A stretch of 64,000 nt of DNA from Crotophaga sulcirostris (lineage: Eukaryota > Chordata > Aves > Cuculiformes > Crotophagidae): contig VYZB01000119.1 of the NCBI GenBank assembly GCA_013397455.1, positions 120,821 to 184,820 of the forward strand, written 5' to 3'. The number at the start of each line of letters is the position of its first letter. Within the stretch, counting starts at the first letter, position 1. Below the pieces are notes generated by a model that worked only from the letters and a program-made list of their open reading frames with translations, searched no databases and was not told where the DNA came from. Of this stretch, positions 24,577-36,714 are shown piece by piece. A program made the position numbers and the translations under genes.

Positions 24577-27500
24577 AAACGAGCGATTCCTTCCTCAATT
24601 TGGCTGGCAAAATGCTTCTGTGACGCTTCTCACAGTGATTAATTTTTTTTCCAGGGAAGGCTAGTAAGGTCTCAGGTTGGAGTATCTGAAAGCATCTTCC
24701 TTAAACCATCTTTTTCAATACTGTGAATCGTAACTTTTGCTGAGTCATTTCAAAACTACCCAACTTCAAAGAAACAGGAGAGACGTGCCTCACCGGGGTG
24801 GTTCCACAGGCTGTGTCTGCTTTGTGCCTTTGCAGTTGGGCTTTGACCCAATGATCTGAGGAGCCTGTGGGCTGTGCCCGGGCAGTTGTGAACTGTTAAT
24901 AGTGCCGGCTGCCAGTAAGCTGAGCTCAGTGTTCTCTGTCCCCTACCTCGGGTGACACCTCAAGTGGCTCAGCTGTAAGCAGTGGTGGAGAACACTCATG
25001 AAAGCCAATACAGATCTTTGTCACCAGAACCTCTGCTCCTCAACCCCTTCCTTCTCTCTTTCTCTGTACCCCCAGCAGTGGAGCTGCTGGCTCCTGGGCG
25101 CTGAGCCCTTTGTGGGAGGTAGAAGCTACTTGTCTTCTGCTCCCTAAACACCATCAGAAACTGTCTACACACTTCCTCCAGCTGGCTCAGGAGACAGTGG
25201 TCTCAGGTGAGGGCTGGTGTTGACAGCTGGGACTCCTGGCAATAGCACAAGGCACTTATTCAGACAGGTTCTGTAGTAAATGTTCCCCTACGCCTGCGTT
25301 CACTCACTTGCTCCTGCACTTTCCCAGCCGATACTGGGAATTGCCCTGCTCAAGTGGTGCTAATTCAGGAGCACGGTGCTGGCATGCTAGCCAGAGTTTG
25401 TGAACCTCTCCTGGGGTTTTTTTCCCCTCTTAAAAAAAAAAGTATGTTAGTTACTTCAGGCACTCCTGCAGTGGTTTCACAGGTCTGGCTTAGCTATTGG
25501 CAAGGCAGTAATCCGGCTGCCGCGGCAGCTGAGCGCTAACAATGTGCACAGTGAGCACGGCGGGGCCAGCACGGAGCAGGGGCAAACGCACGCTGCAGAC
25601 GTCACCACAACTGACTGCTCTTCTACTGGCCTTTAGTTCCTTCCTGGTTTTATTTATTCCTTGTGGTGTGCACCAGCTGAATGTTCCATTTCATCCCTAG
25701 CAGGACAGGGCACACCCAGTGAGGAAAGTTCACCGTGGCTCCAGCCAAGCAGGGAGTCTCTGCGGGGTTACTGTCAACAGTAACTAGTGAGGCTAATTTG
25801 ACTGGCAAAATATGATGAATAAACCTTAAAGAAGGAGGCAGAGCCAAACCTGTCAGCTCTGTCCAAAGCAGACCTAGGTAGAGCTGCTGTTTATTGGGTA
25901 CACCAGTTGCTATAGCCGTTTTTCCTACTGTAAAGTCACAAAGAACCTAATTAGGACTGAAAACCTGATCTTGTGCGTTTGCCTCTCTGACACTGTTTTG
26001 TCTGTCAGAAGGATGGAAATTGTTGACATTAATATATATTTGACTGTGATTACTTTCATTGCATGTATTTTTTTGAAGCTTACATATGGGTGGCCTACCC
26101 TAGCATCTCCTGCTGATCCTGAAGCTAACTTCCTTCTATTTTGAGATTTCTGTGGCACTTCATCTGGCTGCTCTTCCTAATCACTGTAAGGCTTTTATTT
26201 AGCACCCATCATTGTGTCAATTTTTTTTAATCTTCTCCCTTCCAAATGCAGTCTATACTTGGGAGACTGCTGTGTACCCTCCACCCCAAGAAGTGTTGCA
26301 GTTTACCCTTCAGGTTCCTCCGCAACCCCCGTGGTAGAGAGGAATACTTCAAAATGTTGCTAAACTGACACTATTTTTCTGCAGGCTTCCCTCTTAAATC
26401 CAGCAAACTTGGAAGAAGTAATTGCTCCATCTTTGGCTCAAGATAACTTCTGACTCCATGTAATGTTTTACAAATACTCAGAAGGCAGGTTCTTCAGGAG
26501 AGAAGGCACGCTACCTATTATTAAAAGCATGAGCAGTCAGCTCTCTCTAATTTTACTCTGGCATTCAGAAACTTCTGAAGTTTCACTTCAGCAGAACTAG
26601 TATTTCACCTTTTTGCTAGACACAGGATGCACTCAGCAGTTCAGTATGGTTATCAACATAGTCAGATCCACACCAAAACTGTATGATTTCATTTCTTAGT
26701 CATGTTCCTGCTTGCCACTAGATACCTCATCCCTAATATTCCTTGGGTAGCTCTGGTATCTTTTTAAGCACAGTCCTATTTCCTTTCTGGACACGATACT
26801 GAAATATGACCAGGTGCCAAGGTATAAAGTGCATATGAAGAGCAGACAAGCTCATCAGCCTGGCAACATGTACTATAGCCAAGAGTCTGTGTGCAGATTA
26901 CATTTTTGTGTGGACTGAACTAAGCTATAAACCCAGGGAGAAAAATCCTAAGTTAATGAGAATACTGTTATATAAATAAAGTCATATTTATTTATTTGGC
27001 TGAAGAAAATGTTGCGACTAAAACATTGAGGAAGATCAAAGAGGAGAAAAAAAACAACTTAAATAAAACAGTAATAATTGGTAAGTCCAGCTTCCCTCTA
27101 ATAAGATGGTCAAATGAGGCAGAGAAGAACAAGTTCTTAAGCTGTTCAGCAATCACAATAGAAATAACTAGCTGCAGAGCATAAAAGAGGGGAGGCTATT
27201 CTTAGCTATGTACTGACTAACGTAGACAAGTTGGCTAAAGATGTAGCCATAGCTGAACCACTAAGAAGCAGTGAATACAGTGAGTACTGCTGTATTTTAT
27301 TTTGAAAACAAAGATTCCTCTTTCATTAAGAACCCATGGAAATATCTCAGGAAAAACTGATTTTTGAAACACTTTGGGAAATAGGCAAATTGAATCTGAC
27401 AGAATAGTAATATGTAAAATAATAAATATAAACCAAAAGGTGCACCGGGGAATTCTCAGACACATTTCTTCATAACAAAAAATGAAAGCCATGCAAGATA

Positions 27501-28710
27501 TGGGGAGGTGTTTTTCTTTCAAGCTATGGATTTTTTTCCTTGTCTGGTATGTTGTTCCCAGTCAGAGGAGTGGGAGCCTCTTCCCCCATCTGCCTCCAAT
27601 GCTGGGTCTTGCTGGCACAAGACTTTACCAGTGTGTAAAGTTGCTCAGATTTAACGCTCACAAACACAAAGTATCTTTTTTCAGCCAATGCATAATGGAT
27701 GGAAGGAAATAGTAAGACCTTACTAGTACCAAGAAAGGACAATTAAATACTCAGAAACAGGTCATGAGCTTATCTACAGTGATATTAACTAGGATAAAAA
27801 TCTTAAGATAATTAAATGCTTATGATTCACAGCCTATGTAAGTACTGACTGATGAGACTTAAGGAAATATTTCTCTTTAGGGCAGGCTTTTTCCATAATC
27901 AACCACTACAGAGGCACTTCCTCTGGTCCACGATACCAGACCACAGGGAGAGCTAGTGTGATCCAGGATGGCAGTTCCCATCTTCCTGTAAGGTGAAGTC
28001 CATGGCTGACAATCCCTTTTCTCTGAGATGTGCCTACTGCTAACATAGAGTCCATCTGGGGATTTCATCAAGCAAAGTGTTTTTTTCCACTTATTTCTTT
28101 TTTTCCCCATTTCAAGATCCTGTCCAAGTAACCTCATTGAAAAACTTGTAGAATTACTGTGTGGACTGACTTTTGATCTGATGTTACACCCAATTAACCA
28201 ATGAGTGGTGTGAGCGAGGAGTGTTTGCATGCATGTGTGTTGCTATTAAAGATCAGGCTGTGGACTGTGCAGAACATAATTTCAACGAGTTCCAAGTTAG
28301 CCTGAAAAAATCTTATCTTGGTTTTATTGAGAAATTACTTCGTACAGTCTGCTTTGGGCAGGGTCTTGTTTCTATAGTAGACCTTGTGTTACTTCAAGAC
28401 CAGCAGAGACTGCAGGTGGGACTGGCAGGAAAGAAGGTGTGATTTTGAACAAATATGGACCTGTTAGATCAGCAATGAAACCATTAGTTTCCTGCCATGA
28501 AAGAGGGGGATCCTGTCAGGCTGCTTCTTCTATGTTGGGAAACTAATCTATGGATGCATTTGTATGAAAATGTAGGGTTGTCTGATGTAAGCAAGTAGCA
28601 GGGGATCAGCAACTGGTGTGAGTGGCTGTATCTTGCACATCTAAGTCAGTGTACACCCTGATTGAAACAGCTCAATAACATCCACAGCAGTAACATGATC
28701 TATAACGTGT
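24577..28710. other. Non-coding block; GC-richer section at 24780-25620
   Basis: No gene recognised. Between about 24780 and 25620 the GC content rises and scattered CpG appear (for example GCCGCGGCAGCTGAGCGC near 25518), followed by CAGACGTCACC near 25596. TGACGTCA-like sequence is CREB/ATF-type, but here it is imperfect. CpG density is well below the island at 55.7-57.65 kb. No exon was identified. Confidence 0.5.
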
Positions 28711-28712
28711 GA

Positions 28713-28713
<1 letters not shown>

Positions 28714-28745
<32 letters not shown>
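28714..28745. repeat. Compound microsatellite (TG)n(TA)14
   Basis: A short TG run leads straight into fourteen TA dinucleotides (28718-28745). This is a typical slippage-prone, probably polymorphic locus. Confidence 0.95.
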
Positions 28746-28749
<4 letters not shown>

Positions 28750-31284
28750 TGTACCATAAGGCATTAAAAGTTGAAATCGGCTCCCTTTTCTGTTGACAGA
28801 TCTTTGTGATCCTTTCACTGGAAATTCTGAAGTCTGCAGTTAATATGGAAATATATTTAAGAAGTATACTTTTGTCTATATTTGCCATGGCTAGAGGCTG
28901 AAGCGAGCACAGTGTGCAAGTGTGATGCAATAAAAGAGGCTTCAAGAAAGAAAAGAGCATGAGATGTGCGTGTTATAGATGTAAATATCACTAGCAGAGC
29001 TGCGCTGCAGAATAAGTTGAAATGTTTATAATAGGTTTCTGTCAAGAGGTTGCATAATGGTTAGAAAGGTGATTCATGGTTCAAATTCACAGTTCAAGTC
29101 TAGAACTGGCAGTAGATGGAAAAGTATAGATTTCTATTAGCGACAGTAGAAAAATAAAGGAAATAATTGAGCTACTACAGCTAGTTTCAGGCTAAAAGAA
29201 CAGTGTTCACATTCCAGTTGCTTGCTGCTACTGGGCATCAGGGTGACTACAGTAAAGACACCTGTATTTCAACTCCTGATTTGCATCTTTGAACTTTGAA
29301 GGCCAAATAATTTAATTTTAATAGCTTTCAGCACTGAATTTAATGGCATTAGTCTGTATTCAGATAGTGCTAGTAGAGTCAGAATTTTGTCTTAATAAGA
29401 AACAAAACAAACAAATCTGTATTTCTACCATATTCTTTCTAGTAGCACAATTCTGCTCAGGGTTGGAGAATGGGGAAGATGTCCAAGATGGAACTATGAC
29501 TTCCTGTATGCTGATTGGTTTATACTGACTGACTCTGGGCGACTTGAAAATGATCATGAGATCACTCCAGTCCGCCCTACTGGAATGGAGTTTGCATGAA
29601 ATGGAGAATCACTAGAGCAGAGCATCCCAAATACCCCTTTGTTCCCAGTTAAAATCCTTAATGAGATTGGAAAGGCAGAGAAATTACTTCTGTTTGGCTT
29701 TATCCCTGTACTAAGGGAGTTTTTTTCTGGTCACTTAAACCAAAATCTATTCCTTTTTGCCGCTTGTACAAGATTTGGCTTTCTGATAGGATTTTTAAGT
29801 CACCTCTGTGAGGGCTGCATCTAGACTGAATGGTTTAGGAGAGTTTCCAGTGGGTCTGAGTCCTCCAGACACACAAATCGGTCGTCAGGCAGCCGGGTTG
29901 CTTCCTGCAAAATCAGGAGCGCTGGAGGTGGGTTGCTGGGCATCCCCTTCACACAGGCTAGCAGGACAGCTGAGGCAGGAATCTGATCTGGGAGCATGCT
30001 CCTGTATCTTCCAGTTGAGCCTGAGGCACGGGATAATATCTAAGCATGCAAAATGACCTCCTGCTGTCTCCACTCCGGTTCTCTCCATTTATTTCTCGGC
30101 TGTATTTTTTGAGCTAAAGCAGCCCGGGTTCCAGTTTAGTTGTATCTCCAACAGGGTATTGTGCTGCCCTCTGTTTCTCAGAGTTTGGACAGAATTCATC
30201 CTGATCAAATGTGGTTTCTCCTGCAAGTGTAGCTGCCTGGAGAGGTGTACCTGAACATAAGTCCTGATGTAACAGTTCTGGACAAATAAAGGATTTGTAA
30301 ACTAGGATTAGGACTTTAAAGCTGATTCAAACACTATTCAGGAGCCAACTGAAGATGCGAATTGTGTTTAGCAAAACTGTGCATTTTCATCAACTTTCTT
30401 TGCACACTTACCCAATAAAATTTTGACTCCTCTATCTGAATTTAGACTATGGTGATGTAGCTTTCTGGCAGAAGTAGCCACAAGTACACGCTGGTGGCAG
30501 AGTGAAGCCTGAAGGACCTTGCCTGTATCCCTGGGAAAGATGGGGTGTGCTCAGTTATGGAGTGGTCCTGACAGGTGTGTGGCTGACATGTTCTGCCATT
30601 TTCTACCAGCCCATCTGCCCTTCTAAGTGACAATGCAAAGCAACAAAGATGAGTGGGGTTTCTGGGAGAACCTGGGCTTCTTCCTAAAAGAGTACTAATA
30701 TTGGCTGCTGCAAGAGCAGATGGGATTTGTAGGAACCCAAAGCTCCATCTGTTCACAATAGACTTGATGAGCCCAAGATCCAGGGCACAGCTGAATGCAG
30801 TGGCCAGCCCAGCATTGTCAGCTGGAGGTGAAGAACAAGTGGGTCAGAGCAGCAAGATTAGAAAACAGACAGTAAAGACTGCTTTCTCTAGAAAATGGCA
30901 GAAAATGCTTTTCACCACTGTCAAAATATACCTGTAGTAGAAACCAAAGGTCTAGCAAGACCACCTTCTAAATATGACTAACAATCCTTTGAACAGCTTT
31001 ATTTTACCTCCTAAGTTGCCTATAGTTGTGGCTGCACTGAACAAATCAGCTAGCCGGCCGCCGCATACAACCTTTTACTTAGTGGGTGGAGCTGGCACAG
31101 AAGCATTTGTAACCTCAGAAGCTTGAATAACCCAGTTTCTAAAATAATCGTACTTACCAGCCTATGCAAAGAACATATAATTAGAGCAGCCTTGACTATT
31201 TCTGTTGAAACAGCTCTTGCAGCTTCTTGTTAGTCCTGATAACAGGAATGTTGCTACTTCTGCACTAATTGCTCTAACAATCTT
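28746..31284. other. Non-coding block; possible tRNA-SINE trace near 29055-29090
   Basis: No gene recognised. At about 29057-29087 a TGGTTAGAAAGG phrase (similar to a pol III A box) is followed closely by GGTTCAAATTC (similar to a B box, GGTTCRANTCC). The two are too close for a functional tRNA promoter, and no cloverleaf can be formed, so a decayed SINE head is the most that can be suggested. The remainder is unremarkable. Confidence 0.45.
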
Positions 31285-31335
31285 CTGAGGGTTCAATCCT
31301 GCAGTTAGTATGCACAGTTCCTGCTCAGCATGCTG
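31285..31335. repeat. Terminal piece of an ancient palindromic repeat (weak)
   Basis: GGGTTCAATCCTGCAG followed by TTAGTATGCACAGTTCC resembles one end of the palindromic repeat class seen at 21640 and 39927. No second arm is recognisable. Confidence 0.35.
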
Positions 31336-32191
31336 CTCTTAGAACTAAGGAACTGTCAGCCCTGGCAAGAAAATGGGATCAGTGCTGGCTGATGTTCTGA
31401 AAGTTCTTCTTGCATAAGAGGTAGAGAAGACATTACTACTTGTTATTGATACACTTCTTCACTATAATTTGCTCATGTTTGCTTCCATCATGATCCTCCT
31501 CAGCCAACTTCTATCAACGTTCATGAGCTCAGTTGTGACTTTCAGCAACAGCCTTTCTGTACCTCAAAAAAAAATAAGACCCCTTGGGTAAATGATGACT
31601 CCATCTAAGATGGCATCCCTTTGCTGCTTAACCAACTATTTCATATGGGGAGAAGATGCTAAAGGTATCTTAACTCTCTATTACCTTTAACATGTTTACC
31701 ATTCTCCAGGATGGGAAATCATATGCCTTATTTTGGCTACGAGTCTCAATCACCACCCAATATTTCCACTTCTGGAGCACTAGGGCACAGTCTGCCTCTC
31801 CATGGCATAAATTCCTAGAAATGCTCAGCCTCAGATGAGGCCTTATTTGCAAGTGAGGTTGTTTTCTCAGCTGTATAATCTTGCCACTGCAATCTCAAAC
31901 TATAGCTGTGCATGCACTGAAGACAAAATCAGCTACCTACCCTGAAATGCCTAAGATCATCAGAACTTTCCATGCAAAACCAAAGCTTCCCTTTTAGAGG
32001 CTCAGCTGATGTTGGAGGGGTCAGGTGAATGCATCAGCAAGCCAGGACCTTGCCCATGTAACACAGGTTAGAGTGGTGTATTTGAAATGCTTTAACACAA
32101 ATTTATCAGTCGCTGCCTCTGGGGAATTTGCCTGATATGTTGCAATCATCTGGATATTTTAAGAGAGTTTCAGTAGACTTGCGTCAAAATA

Positions 32192-32266
32192 ATTTTGCCA
32201 TCATCTTGACATAGTAATGTAGTCTCCGGTGACTGCAGTGACATTATTTTGCCATCATCTTGATAT
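32192..32266. repeat. Local direct repeat ATTTTGCCATCATCTTGA
   Basis: The 18-base phrase ATTTTGCCATCATCTTGA occurs at 32192-32209 and again at 32246-32263. Both are followed by an ATAT/CATA sequence, 54 bases apart. It is a small segmental duplication of unknown origin. Confidence 0.85.
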
Positions 32267-35200
32267 CATCTATTACAGTATTGTGGTCCCTGTGCTCTGG
32301 CATTGCTGAGTGCTTTGCCTCATTATATTATTTTCATAAGCTTGCTCTGAAATTAGTGTGAAATAGCTGTGGTTTTCGTAGCAAGCTACATGCATAGGCG
32401 GAGTTCCCTGAAATCAGAAAAGATTATTTCAAGTATTCTGATGTGCTATTTTAAGAACACTCCAGATTTTTAACATTTTTCCTTTAAATGACCAAAATGT
32501 TTAATTCATACAAAACTGCCAGAAAAATGTTCACTTAGGAGGTAAATGATGTTTTACTCAGAGTTTGGCAGGAGTACTGAAAACTGGTTCCAAATTATGC
32601 TTTGTTCAATTCTCCATCATTAAAAGCAACATAAACTTACTTAATCTTTTTGGGGCATACAGTGGATGAAACACTGCTTTGTTGCAGCTTGAAATAGCTG
32701 CAGTATTCTTACATTTGTGATCCAACCACCCCTATGTTTGGGATCCAGCTTATCTTGAATAAGCTCAGTCCTTGACTATATCATTTTAAGTCTTGATCAC
32801 AAACACATCCCAGATATCTTCACAGGCACAGATAATTTCAGAAATGGATAGTCCTGCTGAAGTTTCTTGGGTAGGGAAAAGCTGCAGTTTGGTCTTAGCC
32901 TGGCCATGTTTAGATAAACTCATCTTAAACTCAGCCATTTTTTGTGGTTTAGACAAACAGCTTCTTCAGTGGGATTGGTCACGTAAGCACAAAGTATGCA
33001 CGTAAGTACTTGGAGAATCCAAGAGTGCAAGAGACAGATGTAAAGATTCCCACTGACTTTAATGGCTTTAAAATGGCTTCAGTAGCTTTGCATTAGGCCC
33101 TTAGAGACCTTATACCTGTTAATATTTCTAGAAACAGGAGAAAATTTTAAGCTTGGTGCACAACAGTAAGCCTCTGGCAATCCTGTAAGTATTGGAGTTT
33201 GAAATGTAAGTGTGGAAAACGCTGTCTGAAGCATTTTGGCTCTCTGTTAACAGTAGGAGTGAGGAGGTACAACACTGACATAACTGGAGAGCCACTTGAC
33301 ACAGGACCTGATGCTAAATAGCAGTTCATATCTTGCAGCTTTTCTGTAGGGTCCCTTCTTCATAACAACCTGCCTTGATGTTCTCATGTCTCTGTTCCAC
33401 CCTTTTAGTTAATCACATTTTCTAAAGAAAACAGTAGTTTAAAATAGGTATCTAATGAAGGCATTAATCCTTCTTTCTATGCCTACATAGGAGGCCACCA
33501 GATCATAAACATGACACTGGAAACGATGGGTTTGATTATTTCTCAATCAGTGGAAAAAATAGCTGAGGTTTCTTTTCTTGCCATTGATGTTACCCTTTTC
33601 AAAAATACATAAGTAGCAAGCATTTTAAAGTTTCAGCTTTTAAAGCATGTTGTTTCACATTCCAGTACTGATCCTTGCAGTATTGTCTCTTGGTAGGCTG
33701 CTCTTTCATTTCTCTTCAATTACAGCTCCCTAAAAAAACTGTATAGAAAAAGATGCAAAAGAATAACACAGGCCATTATTCTAGGCTTTCAGTGGTGATA
33801 GACTCCAGTACAGCAGACATTCAAATAATGACTGAATTATTACTTCCCTCAGAAGCTTTTCTAACAAGACACCACCAACAAAATTCATGGAGTTAGTTAA
33901 TGTTTAATTGTGACAAGTTATGGGATGATATGGAATCACTTTTTGTTTGAAGCCAGAATTACCTCATGGTTCTGTTAGCTATATTAAATCTTCATTAGTC
34001 CAAAAATGACACTGAAATCGGGCCATTCATACACTGACATCTGCTGAGCTTGCAGATGAATAAAACTTTGTGCTTTTCCCCTACATTCAGTGGGCTGGCA
34101 AACAAATAATTATTTTCTGTTTCTATTTTGTTCATACAAAGCCACCAAATCTTGGTACAAATACATGTGATAGTAAATGTCACGCTGTCTCTAACCAGAG
34201 CCGTGTTTGTGTCTGTCTATTTGCCAGTTGTTAAGTCTGTCCTGAAAGAAAGCTGCCCAATACCCCTGATAGCATGCCAACAATCATAAATGCGGTCTGT
34301 TTTATGGGGCATACTGGTGAACTACTTGTGCTAGGGAAAAACTTACTGACAGAAGCAGCCGCTGTCCCCAGGATGAGAAAGCAGGCACATCCATTAGCAA
34401 TTCCTTTGTCAGTAGAAGGAACAGATTATCATCATAACATGGCCAAGGGAAGTCTGAATTACTATCAGGAAAACAGGCAAGTAGCTACTACTATAAGCTG
34501 AGTGGAAGGAGAATGAGAATGGGGAGCAGGTTGCTGGGACTCTCCTCTTCTGTAGACAGTGAGAGGAGAGTTAGATAAAATGAAAATAGGGTCAGCGTCA
34601 AAATGAGAATGTTTAATTAAGTGGCAGAGTCAACGGTGTGAGCAGAGGCAGGAGAAAGGGGGAGAGAAGATCACATGAGAAAAGAATTGGGGGGAAAATA
34701 GCAATGTCGAAAAGCTCAAGGGTAGTCTTCTAATTCTGTTTCTTGACAAGGAGAAATGTTACGTCTGGAAAAGAATCCTTGCAATTCTGCAGCAAACGTG
34801 GTGACAGGAGGAAAGGGTTGGAGGGTCTTGTTGACCCTCAGCGAGAAGGGCACCCTGGGGAAAGGGACATAGCTGTTGGAGGGAGGGAGAGGCTTTGTCT
34901 GAGGAACACCTCTTACATTTCAGTGTAGGTGAATAACAGTAAATTTTCACACTGGGGACAGGCAGGCAGAGAACCCCTTTTCCCCAAAGGCAGGGAATGG
35001 CTTTTGTGAGCCTGTGTGCTGAAGCTGGTGAGATGAGGTGTATGAGGAACAGCTCAGCGTGAAGGAAAAACAGCTTTTGCTCTGGGCCCTCAGGCTGAAG
35101 CATAGTGCAGTGTTTAAAATGCTTCTGCCAGGTTCTGGTCACATCTTTCATTTTAAAACCATGAATATAGTTATTCCTAATTTATTGTAGGATTCTCAGA

Positions 35201-36714
35201 GCTGGCAGATCCACCAGCGTTGTTTCTTCTCTCCTTGGTTTAACCTAGCCGGCTTTCTCTGTTATTTCCCTGAGCTGCTGCTGCCAGTGTTGTTGTTTTG
35301 AATCCTGCAGCACCAGCTAAGTCAATCAATCACCACAATGAGTGCTGGCATTAAGACACAAAATAACATGGAAAAAAAAAACCACTCTGTAACCCAGCGA
35401 AGGTCTGGGTGGCACTGTGAAACTGAGAGCAGGCTCATCCTGCCAGTGGCTACATCAGCTCCTTGTTCCCTGCTGTGTGCATGTGTGCACGAGCCCATGT
35501 GTTGTGGCTTTTGTCTTTCCTGCTACAAGTTTGACAAACTTGGCCTGATAGGCTAGAAAAATCATCGACTAAAACAATAAAATGTTTAATGCATCCTCTC
35601 TATGCCTTAAATCCAGCCCAGGCTAGAGTAGAATGGGCTAAGGTTTTGTGCTTAAATAATTAGTTTAACGTAATCGTAATATACGTTTTATTAGCATGTA
35701 ACTAAGTGCTCTTAATTGAATGAAGTGCATTGTGTAACAGAAAACGTCTCCTTTACAACTGGAGGGGAATGCAAGAATTCTGGTATACTGTTCATTTGCC
35801 AGCAGACAAGCTCTGCCTTCTTCTGATCCCGCCCATTTTTATTACTGTTACAGCAATGTCAGCTCACACTGGCTAAGTTCAAATACATTAACTTTCTCAT
35901 TTATTGGCTCTCTGCAGCACTGTGGCTTCAGTGGGCAGAGATAGAGTTAGGTTTGTCTGGAACTTCTGAGGGCGGTAGGAGTGTACGTGTCTTTGCGTCT
36001 GAAAAAGTGATCAAGATTCTAGAGACAATTTTAATGCAAAGATTCAACAACTGCATTGTTCAGTGTGTTCGAGGTGTGGCTAGGTCTGGGCTTAAATGCA
36101 TTTGTAGCAGGCATAAATTCTTGGCTAGTGGCCAGTGATGCAATGTCTCCACTTTGCCTGTGCGCTACCTACACATCGTGCAGACACTCCCAAGCGGGGC
36201 GGGAGGCGTAGTGAGTAGGACTTGATCTGCTAGAGGAGGCTTGGGCTTCAGCATTTCTGGATTTTAATGACAGTGTTCGGTACTTTCTGTTTCCCTCTGA
36301 AATTAATTCTTAGCTAGAGCATGGCATGCAGGTTATGTGTTCTCCCAGCAATTAAATCTCTGGACACGTAGAGCAGAACTGTGCATTGAGTAAAGCTCCT
36401 GTGTGGCCTTCAGAAGCACTTCCAGGTTGTGCATGCTGCCATGGGACCCAGCAGCAGGTGGTAAAAACTTGGGAGAGTTGTGCTGCAACTTCACAGGGGA
36501 AAAAGCTGCCAATTTAGCCCCCATTCCACAAAGTGCAGATCGCTCCTCTGCCTGAGGTGAAGCACCTGCCTAAGTGCCCCGCAGAGGCTGTGACTCTACG
36601 AGAGGCCTGGGATGGGGATCGCTGTAGTGTTGGGCCATACGGGCATCCAGGCAAGGCTTCTGTTTCACCAGGGTGAATTATCCTTTCAAACTGAGGGAAA
36701 AATAGTCCTAGTAA
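32267..36714. other. Non-coding block with possible conserved AT-rich segment at 35570-35760
   Basis: No gene recognised. A worn palindromic-repeat phrase (CCCACTGACTTTAATGGC) lies near 33050. The 35570-35760 segment is unique-looking, AT-rich and dense in homeodomain-type cores (TTAATG, TAATTAGTTTAA, TTATTAGCATGTAAC, CTTAATTGAA), which suggests a conserved non-coding element. That is inference. A small GC patch (GGGGCGGGAGGCG near 36195) resembles an SP1-type site but stands alone. Confidence 0.5.
34539..34571. repeat. Perfect inverted repeat, 10-bp arms
   Basis: ACTCTCCTCT (34539-34548) is the exact reverse complement of AGAGGAGAGT (34562-34571), with a 13-base loop. The arms are purine/pyrimidine tracts, so this may be chance in an AG-rich area. 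Confidence 0.8.

Noticed and set aside
29057..29087. Possible tRNA gene (A-box- and B-box-like phrases)
   Set aside because: The boxes are too close together, and no acceptor stem or anticodon arm can be formed. At best a SINE trace.
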